From: Aphidius gifuensis
Lineage: Eukaryota; Arthropoda; Insecta; Hymenoptera; Braconidae
NCBI RefSeq assembly: GCF_014905175.1
Contig: NC_057791.1
Location: 13,396,177-13,460,176, forward strand
Reading direction: 5' to 3'
DNA length: 64,000 nt
A model generated the notes under the pieces. The model searched no databases and had not been told where the DNA came from. It saw only the letters and a program-made list of their open reading frames with translations. Shown here in pieces: positions 1-15,279 of the stretch. Both the position numbers and the translations under genes were made by a program. Position 1 is the stretch's first letter. Each line of letters starts with the position of its first letter.

Positions 1-3000
1 TACTTTATACATCTGGTGTACTCTAACCGTATGTGCGCCGTACTTCATCCGTACATATGTCGTACTTTATCCGTACGTATGCCGTACTTGAAAAAAATCT
101 ATTAAAAAAATCCGCACAATATATGTAGACAATAAAAAAGGCATAGTCTGCTGTATTTTATCCGGACGTACTTTATACATCTGGTGTACTCTAACCGTAT
201 GTGCGCCGTACTTCATCCGTACACATGCCGTACTTTATCCGTACGTATGCCGTACTTGAAAAAAATCTATTAAAAAAATCCGCACAATATATGTAGACAA
301 TAAAAAAGGCATAGTCTGCCGTATTTTATCGGACGTACTCTATACATCTGCTGTATTTTATCCGTACATACGCCGTACTTTATCCGTACGTATGCCGTAC
401 TTGAATAAAATCTATTAAAAAAATCGGCATAATATCTGTAGACAATAAAAAAGACATAGTCTGCTGTATTTTATCCGGACGTACTTTATACATCTGGTGT
501 ACTCTAACCGTATGTGCGCCGTACTTCATCCGTACATATGCCGTACTTTATCCGTACGTATGCCGTACTTGAAAAATATCTATTAAAAAAATCCGCACAA
601 TATATGTAGACGATAAAAAAGGCATAGTCTGCCGTATTTTATCCGGACGTACTCTATACATCTGCTGTATTTTATCCGTACATACGCCGTACTTTATCCG
701 TACGTATGCCGTACTTGAATAAAATCTATTAAAAAAATCCGCATAATTTCTGTAGACAATAAAAAAGGCATAGTCTGCAGTATTTTATCCGGACGTACTT
801 TATACATCTGGTGTACTCTATCCGTATGTACGCCGTACTTCATCCGTACATATGCCGTAGTTAATCCGTACTTGAACGTATTTTTTATACCGTACTTAGA
901 AAGTAAGAATTTATAAGCTAAAAAAATTGATTTCCAGAACAATAAATATTTATTTATTTTATTTTCTTGCTTTTCATTTAAAATGGCAATTTCCATAAAT
1001 ATTGCTGCATCCGTAAATAATTAAAAAATTCATAGTCTTCCGTATTTTATCCAGACGTACTCTATACATCTGGTGTACTCTATCCGTATGTACGCCGTAC
1101 TTCGTCCGTACATATGCCGTACTTAAAATTTATTTAAAAACAAAAAAGCTATTTTCCGGAACAGTAGATATTTAATTTTTTTTTTTCGGTGTGTTATGCT
1201 GCCGTACTTAATCCGTAGGTATGTGGTACTTTATCAGTACGCATAACGTACTTTATCCATACTTAAAAAAAATAAACGTTTAATTTCAAAACCAAAAATT
1301 CTGCTTATCGAAATATCAGATGTAAGATCAATATTAGATGTAAAATAGCGATTTACGAAAAAAATCCGCATAATGTCTGTAGACAATTAAAAAAAGCATA
1401 GTCTGCCGTATTTTATCCAGACGTACTCTATACATCTGCTGTATTTTATCCGTACATACGCCGTACTTTATCCGTACGTATGCCGTACTTGAATAAAATC
1501 TATTAAAAAAATCCGCATAATATCTGTAGACAATAAAAAATATATAGTCTGCCGTATTTTATCCGGACGTACTTTATACATCTGGTGTACTCTAACCGTA
1601 TGTACGCCGTACTTCATCCGTACATATGCCGTACTTTATCCGTACGTATGCCGTACTTGAAAAAAAACTATTAAAAAAATCCGCACAATATCTGTAGACA
1701 ATAAAAAAGGCATAGTCTGCCGTATTTTATCCGGACGTACTCTATACATCTGCTGTATTTTATCCGTACATACGCCGTACTTTATCCGTACGTATGCCGT
1801 ACTTGAATAAAATCTATTAAAAAAATCCGCACAATATATGTAGACAATAAAAAAGGCATAGTCTGCTGTATTTTATCCGGACGTACTTTATACATCTGGT
1901 GTACTCTAACCGTATGTGCGCCGTACTTCATCCGTACACATGCCGTACTTTATCCGTACGTATGCCGTACTTGAAAATCTATTAAAAATCCGCACAATAT
2001 GAAGAAAATAAAAAGGCATAATGCCGTATATCCGGACGTACTCTATACATCTGCTGTATTTTATCCGTACATACGCCGTACTTTATCCGTACGTATGCCG
2101 TACTTGAATAAAATCTATTAAAAAAATCCGCACAATATATGTAGACAATAAAAAAGGCATAGTCTGCTGTATTTTATCCGGACGTACTTTATACATCTGG
2201 TGTACTCTAACCGTATGTGCGCCGTACTTCATCCGTACACATGCCGTACTTTATCCGTACGATTTTTAAAAATGTATTATTAAAAAATCCGCATAATATC
2301 TGTAGACAATAAAAAATATATAGTCTGCCGTATTTTATCCGGACGTACTTTATACATCTGGTGTACTCTAACCGTATGTACGCCGTACTTCATCCGTACA
2401 TATGCCGTACTTTATCCGTACGTATGCCGTACTTGAAAAAAAACTATTAAAAAAATCCGCACAATATCTGTAGACAATAAAAAAGGCATAGTCTGCCGTA
2501 TTTTATCCGGACGTACTCTATACATCTGCTGTATTTTATCCGTACATACGCCGTACTTTATCTGTACGTATGCCGTACTTGAATAAAATCTATTAAAAAA
2601 ATCCGCACAATATATGTAGACAATAAAAAAGACATAGTCTGCTGTATTTTATCCGGACGTACTTTATACATCTGGTGTACTCTAACCGTATGTGCGCCGT
2701 ACTTCATCCGTACATATGTCGTACTTTATCCGTACGTATGCCGTACTTGAAAAAAATCTATTAAAAAAATCCGCACAATATATGTAGACAATAAAAAAGG
2801 CATAGTCTGCTGTATTTTATCCGGACGTACTTTATACATCTGGTGTACTCTAACCGTATGTGCGCCGTACTTCATCCGTACACATGCCGTACTTTATCCG
2901 TACGTATGCCGTACTTGAAAAAAATCTATTAAAAAAATCCGCACAATATATGTAGACAATAAAAAAGGCATAGTCTGCCGTATTTTATCCGGACGTACTC

Positions 3001-4484
3001 TATACATCTGCTGTATTTTATCCGTACATACGCCGTACTTTATCCGTACGTATGCCGTACTTGAATAAAATCTATTAAAAAAATCGGCATAATATCTGTA
3101 GACAATAAAAAAGACATAGTCTGCTGTATTTTATCCGGACGTACTTTATACATCTGGTGTACTCTAACCGTATGTGCGCCGTACTTCATCCGTACATATG
3201 CCGTACTTTATCCGTACGTATGCCGTACTTGAAAAATATCTATTAAAAAAATCCGCACAATATATGTAGACGATAAAAAAGGCATAGTCTGCCGTATTTT
3301 ATCCGGACGTACTCTATACATCTGCTGTATTTTATCCGTACATACGCCGTACTTTATCCGTACGTATGCCGTACTTGAATAAAATCTATTAAAAAAATCC
3401 GCATAATTTCTGTAGACAATAAAAAAGGCATAGTCTGCAGTATTTTATCCGGACGTACTTTATACATCTGGTGTACTCTATCCGTATGTACGCCGTACTT
3501 CATCCGTACATATGCCGTAGTTAATCCGTACTTGAACGTATTTTTTATACCGTACTTAGAAAGTAAGAATTTATAAGCTAAAAAAATTGATTTCCAGAAC
3601 AATAAATATTTATTTATTTTATTTTCTTGCTTTTCATTTAAAATGGCAATTTCCATAAATATTGCTGCATCCGTAAATAATTAAAAAATTCATAGTCTTC
3701 CGTATTTTATCCAGACGTACTCTATACATCTGGTGTACTCTATCCGTATGTACGCCGTACTTCGTCCGTACATATGCCGTACTTAAAAGAAATTTATTTA
3801 AAAACCAAAAAAGCTATTTTCCGGAACAGTAGATATTTAATTTTTTTTTTCGGTGTGTTATGCTGCCGTACTTAATCCGTAGGTATGTGGTACTTTATCA
3901 GTACGCATAACGTACTTCATCCATACTTAAAAAAAATAAACGTTTAATTTCAAAACCAAGAATTCTGCTTATCGAAATATCAGATGTAAGATCAATATTA
4001 GATGTAAAATAGCGATTTACGAAAAAAATCCGCATAATGTCTGTAGACAATTAAAAAAAGCATAGTCTGCCGTATTTTATCCAGACGTACTCTATACATC
4101 TGCTGTATTTTATCCGTACATACGCCGTACTTTATCCGTACGTATGCCGTACTTGAATAAAATCTATTAAAAAAATCCGCATAATATCTGTAGACAATAA
4201 AAAATATATAGTCTGCCGTATTTTATCCGGACGTACTTTATACATCTGGTGTACTCTAACCGTATGTACGCCGTACTTCATCCGTACATATGCCGTACTT
4301 TATCCGTACGTATGCCGTAAAAAAACTATTAAAAAAATCCGCACAATATCTGTAGACAATAAAAAAGGCATAGTCTGCCGTATTTTATCCGGACGTACTC
4401 TATACATCTGCTGTATTTTATCCGTACATACGCCGTACTTTATCCGTACGTATGCCGTACTTGAAAAACATCTATCAAAAAAGA

Positions 4485-4865
4485 AGTGGACAAACATTTT
4501 CTTGGAAAAGACCAGAGATCAATGCTCAAAGTTTCTCAGAACCATTTCCGAACTATGAACCCTTCTTGGCTTATTCAGTCAACAGAAAAAATAATTCGAT
4601 AATGAGTGCTGATTTAATCACAGAATTTTGTCGTTTTGTGATTAAAAATAATTTGATGCCACACAGTTAAAAAACATTAAGTAATTTTAAAAAGAAAATG
4701 AATCGATTTAAAATTCCATCCAAAATAGGAACTTTTAAGCGCAGAATCGAGCTACAAGTGTATGAACTTATTTTGAATAGATCTGTACCTGGATCATTCC
4801 TGTCAGAAGAAGAAATTGAAAATTTAAAAAAACGATTACAACTCAGTAAAAAAAAAACAAATTAA
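4485..4865 (+). pseudogene. Gene fragment in satellite, copy 1
   Basis: Coding-derived fragment embedded in a satellite unit. Reading it on the plus strand gives a peptide with the segment SADLITEFCRFVIKNNL. After one in-frame TAA at 4668-4670 the same frame continues with KIPSKIGTFKRRI and LSEEEIENLKKRLQ to a final stop at 4863-4865. Both halves align along their length with the minus-strand ORF at 25,663-26,202 (DADLITKFSQFVIKKNL, VPAKIGTFRRRI, LSEEEISIIKKKLE). There the premature stop position is a leucine codon, so TTA became TAA. The ATG at 4452 lies in satellite sequence and only accidentally opens the frame. The protein family is not recognised. This is a broken gene end amplified as part of the satellite. 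Confidence 0.8.
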
Positions 4866-7223
4866 AGAAAAAAAATAAAGTGTAAAATATTTTCTTTTTT
4901 TTTTATGATGTTTTGATTTTTTAAAACAATAATGATTATTAAAAGTGTATAAAATATTTTTCTTTTTTTTATGATGTTTTGATTTTTAAAACAATGATTA
5001 TTAAAAGTGTAATTTATAAAAATACCAGAAATGGTGGAAAAATTGATTGTCAAGTTGTATGTCGCCACTTCTCACAGCCCCTGTGATGAAAAGTATATAC
5101 GTTTAATTTCAAAACCAAAAATTCTGCTTATCGAAATATCAGATATAAGATAAATATTAGATGTAAAATAGCGATTTACGAAAAAAATCCGCATAATGTC
5201 TGTAGACAATTAAAAAAAGCATAGTCTGCCGTATTTTATCCGGACGTACTCTATACATCTGCTGTATTTTATCCGTACATACGCCGTACTTTATCTGTAC
5301 GTATGCCGTACTTGAATAAAATCTATTAAAAAAATCCGCACAATATATGTAGACAATAAAAAAGACATAGTCTGCTGTATTTTATCCGGACGTACTTTAT
5401 ACATCTGGTGTACTCTAACCGTATGTGCGCCGTACTTCATCCGTACATATGTCGTACTTTATCCGTACGTATGCCGTACTTGAAAAAAATCTATTAAAAA
5501 AATCCGCACAATATATGTAGACAATAAAAAAGGCATAGTCTGCTGTATTTTTTATCGGACGTACTTTATACATCTGGTGTACTCTAACCGTATGTGCGCC
5601 GTACTTCATCCGTACACATGCCGTACTATCCACGTACGTATTATGCCGTAACGCCGAAAAAATCTATTTAAAAAATCCGCACAATATCTGTAGACAATAA
5701 AAAAGGCATAGTCTGCCGTATTTTATCCGGACGTACTCTATACATCTGCTGTATTTTATCCGTACATACGCCGTACTTTATCCGTACGTATGCCGTACTT
5801 GAATAAAATCTATTAAAAAAATCGGCATAATATCTGTAGACAATAAAAAGACGATAGTCTGCTGTATTTTTATCCGGACGTACTTTATACATCTGGTGTA
5901 CTCTAACCGTATGCGCCGTACTTTAAATCATAGTATGCCGTACTTTATCACGTACGTATGCCATTACTTGAAAAATATCTATTAAAAAAATCCGCACAAT
6001 ATATGTAGACGATAAAAAAGGCATAGTCTGCCGTATTTTTATCCGGACATATCTATACATCTGCTGTATTTTATCCGTACATACGCCGTACTTTATCCGT
6101 ACGTATGCCGTACTTGAATAAAATCTATTAAAAAAATCCGCATAATTTCTGTAGACAATAAAAAAGGCATAGTCTGCAGTATTTTATCCGGACGTACTTT
6201 ATACATCTGGTGTACTCTATCCGTATGTACGCCGTACTTCATCCGTACATATGCCGTAGTTAATCCGTACTTGAACGTATTTTTTATACCGTACTTAGAA
6301 AGTAAGAATTTATAAGCTAAAAAAATTGATTTCCAGAACAATAAATATTTATTTATTTTATTTTCTTGCTTTTCATTTAAAATGGCAATTTCCATAAATA
6401 TTGCTGCATCCGTAAATAATTAAAAAATTCATAGTCTTCCGTATTTTATCCAGACGTACTCTATACATCTGGTGTACTCTATCCGTATGTACGCCGTACT
6501 TCGTCCGTACATATGCCGTACTTAAAAGAAATTTATTTAAAAACCAAAAAAGCTATTTTCCGGAACAGTAGATATTTAATTTTTTTTTTTCGGTGTGTTA
6601 TGCTGCCGTACTTAATCCGTAGGTATGTGGTACTTTATCAGTACGCATAACGTACTTTATCCATACTTAAAAAAAATAAACGTTTAATTTCAAAACCAAG
6701 AATTCTGCTTATCGAAATATCAGATGTAAGATCAATATTAGATGTAAAATAGCGATTTACGAAAAAAATCCGCATAATGTCTGTAGACAATTAAAAAAAG
6801 CATAGTCTGCCGTATTTTATCCAGACGTACTCTATACATCTGCTGTATTTTATCCGTACATACGCCGTACTTTATCCGTACGTATGCCGTACTTGAATAA
6901 AATCTATTAAAAAAATCCGCATAATATCTGTAGACAATAAAAAATATATAGTCTGCCGTATTTTATCCGGACGTACTTTATACATCTGGTGTACTCTAAC
7001 CGTATGTACGCCGTACTTCATCCGTACATATGCCGTACTTTATCCGTACGTATGCCGTACTTGAAAAAAAACTATTAAAAAAATCCGCACAATATCTGTA
7101 GACAATAAAAAAGGCATAGTCTGCCGTATTTTATCCGGACGTACTCTATACATCTGCTGTATTTTATCCGTACATACTTTATCCGTACGTATGCCGTACT
7201 TGAAAAACATCTATCAAAAAAGA

Positions 7224-7604
7224 AGTGGACAAACATTTTCTTGGAAAAGACCAGAGATCAATGCTCAAAGTTTCTCAGAACCATTTCCGAACTATGAACC
7301 CTTCTTGGCTTATTCAGTCAACAGAAAAAATAATTCGATAATGAGTGCTGATTTAATCACAGAATTTTGTCGTTTTGTGATTAAAAATAATTTGATGCCA
7401 CACAGTTAAAAAACATTAAGTAATTTTAAAAAGAAAATGAATCGATTTAAAATTCCATCCAAAATAGGAACTTTTAAGCGCAGAATCGAGCTACAAGTGT
7501 ATGAACTTATTTTGAATAGATCTGTACCTGGATCATTCCTGTCAGAAGAAGAAATTGAAAATTTAAAAAAACGATTACAACTCAGTAAAAAAAAAACAAA
7601 TTAA
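7224..7604 (+). pseudogene. Gene fragment in satellite, copy 2
   Basis: Essentially the same as copy 1, including the internal TAA. It shows that the nonsense mutation was present before the unit was amplified. Confidence 0.8.
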
Positions 7605-9946
7605 AGAAAAAAAATAAAGTGTAAAATATTTTCTTTTTTTTTTATGATGTTTTGATTTTTTAAAACAATGATTATTAAAAGTGTAAAATATTTTCTTTTT
7701 TTTTTATGATGTTTTGATTTTTTAAAACAATGATTATTAAAAGTGTAATTTATAAAAATACCAGAAATGGTGGAAAAATTGATTGTCAAGTTGTATGTCG
7801 CCACTTCTCACAGCCCCTGTGATGAAAAGTATATACGTTTAATTTCAAAACCAAAAATTCTGCTTATCGAAATATCAGATATAAGATAAATATTAGATGT
7901 AAAATAGCGATTTACGAAAAAAATCCGCATAATGTCTGTAGACAATTAAAAAAAGCATAGTCTGCCGTATTTTATCCGGACGTACTCTATACATCTGCTG
8001 TATTTTATCCGTACATACGCCGTACTTTATCTGTACGTATGCCGTACTTGAATAAAATCTATTAAAAAAATTCGCATAATATCTGTAGACAATAAAAAAG
8101 ACATAGTCTGCTGTATTTTATCCGGACGTACTTTATACATCTGGTGTACTCTAACCGTATGTGCGCCGTACTTCATCCGTACATATGCCGTACTTTATCC
8201 GTACGTATGCCGTACTTGAAAAAAATCTATTAAAAAAATCCGCACAATATATGTAGACAATAAAAAAGGCATAGTCTGCTGTATTTTATCCGGACGTACT
8301 TTATACATCTGGTGTACTCTAATCGTATGTGCGCCGTACTTCATCCGTACACATGCCGTACTTTATCCGTACGTATGCCGTACTTGAAAAAAATCTATTA
8401 AAAAAATCCGCACAATATATGTAGACAATAAAAAAGGCATAGTCTGCCGTATTTTATCGGACGTACTCTATACATCTGCTGTATTTTATCCGTACGCGCC
8501 GTACTTTATCCGTATGCCGTACTTGAATAAAATCTATTAAAAAAATCGGCATAATATCTGTAGACAATAAAAAAGACATAGTCTGCTGTATTTTATCCGG
8601 ACGTACTTTATACATCTGGTGTACTCTAATCGTATGTGCGCCGTACTTCATCCGTACATATGCTGTACTTTATCCGTACGTATGCCGTACTTGAAAAATA
8701 TCTATTAAAAAAATCCGCACAATATATGTAGACAATAAAAAAGGCATAGTCTGCCGTATTTTATCCGGACGTACTCTATACATCTGCTGTATTTTATCCG
8801 TACATACGCCGTACTTTATCCGTACGTATGCCGTACTTGAATAAAATCTATTAAAAAAATCCGCATAATTTCTGTAGACAATAAAAAAGGCATAGTCTGC
8901 AGTATTTTATCCGGACGTACTTCATACATCTGGTGTACTCTATCCGTATGTACGCCGTACTTCATCCGTACATATGCCGTAGTTAATCCGTACTTGAACG
9001 TATTTTTTACCGTACTTAGAAAGTAAGAATTTATAAGCTAAAAAAATTGATTTCCAGAACAATAAATATTTATTTATTTTATTTTCTTGCTTTTCATTTA
9101 AAATGGCAATTTCCATAAATATTGCCGCATCCGTAAATAATTAAAAAATTCATAGTCTTCCGTATTTTATCCAGACGTACTCTATACATCTGGTGTACTC
9201 TATCCGTATGTACGCCGTACTTCGTCCGTACATATGCCGTACTTAAAAGAAATTTATTTAAAAACCAAAAAAGCTATTTTCCGGAACAGTAGATATTTAA
9301 TTTTTTTTTTTCGGTGTGTTATGCTGCCGTACTTAATCCGTAGGTATGTGGTACTTTATCAGTACGCATAACGTACTTCATCCATACTTAAAAAAAATAA
9401 ACGTTTAATTTCAAAACCAAGAATTCTGCTTATCGAAATATCAGATGTAAGATCAATATTAGATGTAAAATAGCGATTTACGAAAAATCCGCATAATGTC
9501 TGTAGACAATTAAAAAGCATAGTCTGCCGTATTTTATCAGACGTACTCTATACATCTGCTGTATTTTATCCGTACATACGCCGTACTTTATCCGTACGTA
9601 TGCCGTACTTGAATAAAATCTATTAAAAAAATCCGCATAATATCTGTAGACAATAAAAAATATATAGTCTGCCGTATTTTATCCGGACGTACTTTATACA
9701 TCTGTCCTACTTTATCTGTATGTACGCCGTACTTCATCCGTACATATGCCGTACTTTATCCGTACGTATGCCGTACTTGAAAAAAAACTATTAAAAAAAT
9801 CCGCACAATATCTGTAGACAATAAAAAAGGCATAGTCTGCCGTATTTTATCCGGACGTACTCTATACATCTGCTGTATTTTATCCGTACATACGCCGTAC
9901 TTTATCCGTACGTATGCCGTACTTGAAAAACATCTATCAAAAAAGA

Positions 9947-10326
9947 AGTGGACAAACATTTTCTTGGAAAGACCAGAGATCAATGCTCAAAGTTTCTCAG
10001 AACCATTTCCGAACTATGAACCCTTCTTGGCTTATTCAGTCAACAGAAAAAATAATTCGATAATGAGTGCTGATTTAATCACAGAATTTTGTCGTTTTGT
10101 GATTAAAAATAATTTGATGCCACACAGTTAAAAAACATTAAGTAATTTTAAAAAGAAAATGAATCGATTTAAAATTCCATCCAAAATAGGAACTTTTAAG
10201 CGCAGAATCGAGCTACAAGTGTATGAACTTATTTTGAATAGATCTGTACCTGGATCATTCCTGTCAGAAGAAGAAATTGAAAATTTAAAAAAACGATTAC
10301 AACTCAGTAAAAAAAAAACAAATTAA
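9947..10326 (+). pseudogene. Gene fragment in satellite, copy 3
   Basis: As copy 1, but one A is missing from the run in ttggaaagacc, so the frame opened by the upstream ATG is lost. The shared internal TAA is retained. Confidence 0.8.
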
Positions 10327-12192
10327 AGAAAAAAAATAAAGTGTAAAATATTTTCTTTTTTTTTTATGATGTTTTGATTTTTTAAAACAATGATTATTAA
10401 AAGTGTAAAATATTTTCTTTTTTTTTTATGATGTTTTGATTTTTTAAAACAATGATTATTAAAAGTGTAATTTATAAAAATACCAGAAATGGTGGAAAAA
10501 TTGATTGTCAAGTTGTATGTCGCCACTTCTCACAGCCCCTGTGATGAAAAGTATATACGTTTAATTTCAAAACCAAAAATTCTGCTTATCGAAATATCAG
10601 ATATAAGATAAATATTAGATGTAAAATAGCGATTTACGAAAAAAATCCGCATAATGTCTGTAGACAATTAAAAAAAGCATAGTCTGCCGTATTTTATCCG
10701 GACGTACTCTATACATCTGCTGTATTTTATCCGTACATACGCCGTACTTTATCCGTACGTATGCCGTACTTGAATAAAATCTATTAAAAAAATCGGCATA
10801 ATATCTGTAGACAATAAAAAAGACATAGTCTGCTGTATTTTATCCGGACGTACTTTATACATCTGGTGTACTCTAACCGTATGTGCGCCGTACTTCATCC
10901 GTACATATGCCGTACTTTATCCGTACGTATGCCGTACTTGAAAAATATCTATTAAAAATCCGCACAATAATATAGCAGACGATAAAAAGGCATAGTCTGC
11001 CGTATTTTATCCGGACGTACTCTATACATCTGCTGTATTTTATCCGTACATACGCCGTACTTTATCCGTACGTATGCCGTACTTGAATAAAATCTATTAA
11101 AAAAATCCGCATAATTTCTGTAGACAATAAAAAAGGCATAGTCTGCAGTATTTTATCCGGACGTACTTTATACATCTGGTGTACTCTATCCGTATGTACG
11201 CCGTACTTCATCCGTACATATGCCGTAGTTAATCCGTACTTGAACGTATTTTTTATACCGTACTTAGAAAGTAAGAATTTATAAGCTAAAAAAATTGATT
11301 TCAGAACAATAAATATTTATTTATTTTTATTTTCTTGCTTTCATTTAAAATGGCAATTTCCATAAATATTGCTGCATCCGTAAATAATTAAAAAATTCAT
11401 AGTCTTCCGTATTTTATCCAGACGTACTCTATACATCTGGTGTACTCTATCCGTATGTACGCCGTACTTCGTCCGTACATATGCCGTACTTAAGAAATTT
11501 ATTTAAAACCAAAAGCTATTTTCGGAACAGTAGATATTTAATTTTTTTTTTTCGGTGTGTTATGCTGCCGTACTTAATCCGTAGGTATGTGGTACTTTAT
11601 CAGTACGCATAACGTACTTTATCCATACTTAAAAAAAATAAACGTTTAATTTCAAAACCAAGAATTCTGCTTATCGAAATATCAGATGTAAGATCAATAT
11701 TAGATGTAAAATAGCGATTTACGAAAAAAATCCGCATAATGTCTGTAGACAATTAAAAAAAGCATAGTCTGCCGTATTTTATCCAGACGTACTCTATACA
11801 TCTGCTGTATTTTATCCGTACATACGCCGTACTTTATCCGTACGTATGCCGTACTTGAATAAAATCTATTAAAAAAATCCGCATAATATCTGTAGACAAT
11901 AAAAAATATATAGTCTGCCGTATTTTATCCGGACGTACTTTATACATCTGGTGTACTCTAACCGTATGTACGCCGTACTTCATCCGTACATATGCCGTAC
12001 TTTATCCGTACGTATGCCGTACTTGAAAAAAAACTATTAAAAAAATCCGCACAATATCTGTAGACAATAAAAAAGGCATAGTCTGCCGTATTTTATCCGG
12101 ACGTACTCTATACATCTGCTGTATTTTATCCGTACATACGCCGTACTTTATCCGTACGTATGCCGTACTTGAAAAACATCTATCAAAAAAGA

Positions 12193-12566
12193 AGTGGACA
12201 AACATTTTCTTGGAAAAGACCAGAGATCAATGCTCAAAGTTTCTCAGAACCATTTCCGAACTATGAACCCTTCTTGGCTTATTCAGTCAACAGAAAAAAT
12301 AATTCGATAATGAGTGCTGATTTAATCACAGAATTTTGTCGTTTTGTGATTAAAAATAATTTGATGCCACACAGTTAAAAAACATTAAGTAATTTTAAAA
12401 AGAAAATGAATCGATTTAAAATTCCATCCAAAATAGGAACTTTTAAGCGCAGAATCGAGCTATGAACTTATTTTGAATAAATTTATACCCGGATCATTCC
12501 TGTCAGAAGAAAAAAATAAAAATTTAAAAAAACGATTACAACTCCGTAAAAAAAAAAACAAATTAA
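12193..12566 (+). pseudogene. Gene fragment in satellite, copy 4 (damaged 3' part)
   Basis: The first half matches the other copies. The second half lacks a few bases after the word cgcagaatcgagct and carries several substitutions, making it the most diverged copy of the second half. Confidence 0.78.
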
Positions 12567-14898
12567 AGAAAAAAAATAAAGTGTAAAATATTTTTTTTTT
12601 ATGATGTTTTGATTTTTTAAAACAATGATTATTAAAAGTGTAAAATATTTTCTTTTTTTTTTATGATGTTTTGATTTTTTAAAACAATGATTATTAAAAG
12701 TGTAATTTATAAAAATACCAGAAATGGTGGAAAAATTGTCAAGTTGTATGTCGCCACTTCTCACAGCCCCTGTGATGAAAAGTATATACGTTTAATTTCA
12801 AAACCAAAAATTCTGCTTATCGAAATATCAGATATAAGATAAATATTAGATGTAAAATAGCGATTTACGAAAAAAATCCGCATAATGTCTGTAGACAATT
12901 AAAAAAAGCATAGTCTGCCGTATTTTATCCGGACGTACTCTATACATCTGCTGTATTTTATCCGTACATACGCCGTACTTTATCTGTACGTATGCCGTAC
13001 TTGAATAAAATCTATTAAAAAAATTCGCATAATATCTGTAGACAATAAAAAAGACATAGTCTGCTGTATTTTATCCGGACGTACTTTATACATCTGGTGT
13101 ACTCTAACCGTATGTGCGCCGTACTTCATCCGTACATATGCCGTACTTTATCCGTACGTATGCCGTACTTGAAAAAAATCTATTAAAAAAATCCGCACAA
13201 TATATGTAGACAATAAAAAAGGCATAGTCTGCTGTATTTTATCCGGACGTACTTTATACATCTGGTGTACTCTAATCGTATGTGCGCCGTACTTCATCCG
13301 TACACATGCCGTACTTTATCCGTATGCCGTACTTGAAAAAAATCTATTAAAAAAATCCGCACAATATATGTAGACAATAAAAAAGGCATAGTCTGCCGTA
13401 TTTTATCCGGACGTACTCTATACATCTGCTGTATTTTATCCGTACATACGCCGTACTTTATCCGTACGTATGCCGTACTTGAATAAAATCTATTAAAAAA
13501 ATCGGCATAATATCTGTAGACAATAAAAAAGACATAGTCTGCTGTATTTTATCCGGACGTACTTTATACATCTGGTGTACTCTAATCGTATGTGCGCCGT
13601 ACTTCATCCGTACATATGCTGTACTTTATCCGTACGTATGCCGTACTTGAAAAATATCTATTAAAAAAATCCGCACAATATATGTAGACAATAAAAAAGG
13701 CATAGTCTGCCGTATTTTATCCGGACGTACTCTATACATCTGCTGTATTTTATCCGTACATACGCCGTACTTTATCCGGCGCGTACTTAAATAAACTCTA
13801 TTAAAAAAATCCGCATAATTTCTGTAGACAATAAAAAAGGCATAGTCTGCAGTATTTTATCCGGACGTACTTCATACATCTGGTGTACTCTATCCGTATG
13901 TACGCCGTACTTCATCCGTACATATGCCGTAGTTAATCCGTACTTGAACGTATTTTTTATACCGTACTTAGAAAGTAAGAATTTATAAGCTAAAAAAATT
14001 GATTTCCAGAACAATAAATATTTATTTATTTTATTTTCTTGCTTTTCATTTAAAATGGCAATTTCCATAAATATTGCCGCATCCGTAAATAATTAAAAAA
14101 TTCATAGTCTTCCGTATTTTATCCAGACGTACTCTATACATCTGGTGTACTCTATCCGTATGTACGCCGTACTTCGTCCGTACATATGCCGTACTTAAAA
14201 TTTATTTAAAACCAAAAAGCTTTTTTCCGGAACAGTAGATATTTAATTTTTTTTTTTCGGTGTGTTATGCTGCCGTACTTAATCCGTAGGTATGTGGTAC
14301 TTTATCAGTACGCATAACGTACTTCATCCATACTTAAAAAAAATAAACGTTTAATTTCAAAACCAAGAATTCTGCTTATCGAAATATCAGATGTAAGATC
14401 AATATTAGATGTAAAATAGCGATTTACGAAAAAAATCCGCATAATGTCTGTAGACAATTAAAAAAAGCATAGTCTGCCGTATTTTATCCAGACCTCTATA
14501 CATCTGCTGTATTTTATCCGTACATACGCCGTACTTTATCCGTACGTATGCCGTACTAGAATAAGATGTATTACAAAAATCCCCCCAATATCTGAAGACA
14601 CTAAAATAGGCTTAGTCTGCCGTATTTTATCCGGACGTACTTTATACATCTGGTGTACTCTAACCGTATGTACGCCGTACTTCATCCGTACATATGCCGT
14701 ACTTTATCCGTACGTATGCCGTACTTGAAAAAAAACTATTAAAAAAATCCGCACAATATCTGTAGACAATAAAAAAGGCATAGTCTGCCGTATTTTATCC
14801 GGACGTACTCTATACATCTGCTGTATTTTATCCGTACATACGCCGTACTTTATTTATCCGTACGTATGCCGTACTTGAAAAACATCTATCAAAAAAGA

Positions 14899-15279
14899 AG
14901 TGGACAAACATTTTCTTGGAAAAGACCAGAGATCAATGCTCAAAGTTTCTCAGAACCATTTCCGAACTATGAACCCTTCTTGGCTTATTCAGTCAACAGA
15001 AAAAATAATTCGATAATGAGTGCTGATTTAATCACAGAATTTTGTCGTTTTGTGATTAAAAATAATTTGATGCCACACAGTTAAAAAACATTAAGTAATT
15101 TTAAAAAGAAAATGAATCGATTTAAAATTCCATCCAAAATAGGAACTTTTAAGCGCAGAATCGAGCTACAAGTGTATGAACTTATTTTGAATAGATCTGT
15201 ACCTGGATCATTCCTGTCAGAAGAAGAAATTGAAAATTTAAAAAAACGATTACAACTCAGTAAAAAAAAAACAAATTAA
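14899..15279 (+). pseudogene. Gene fragment in satellite, copy 5
   Basis: As copy 1, with the shared internal TAA and the shared terminal stop. Confidence 0.8.
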
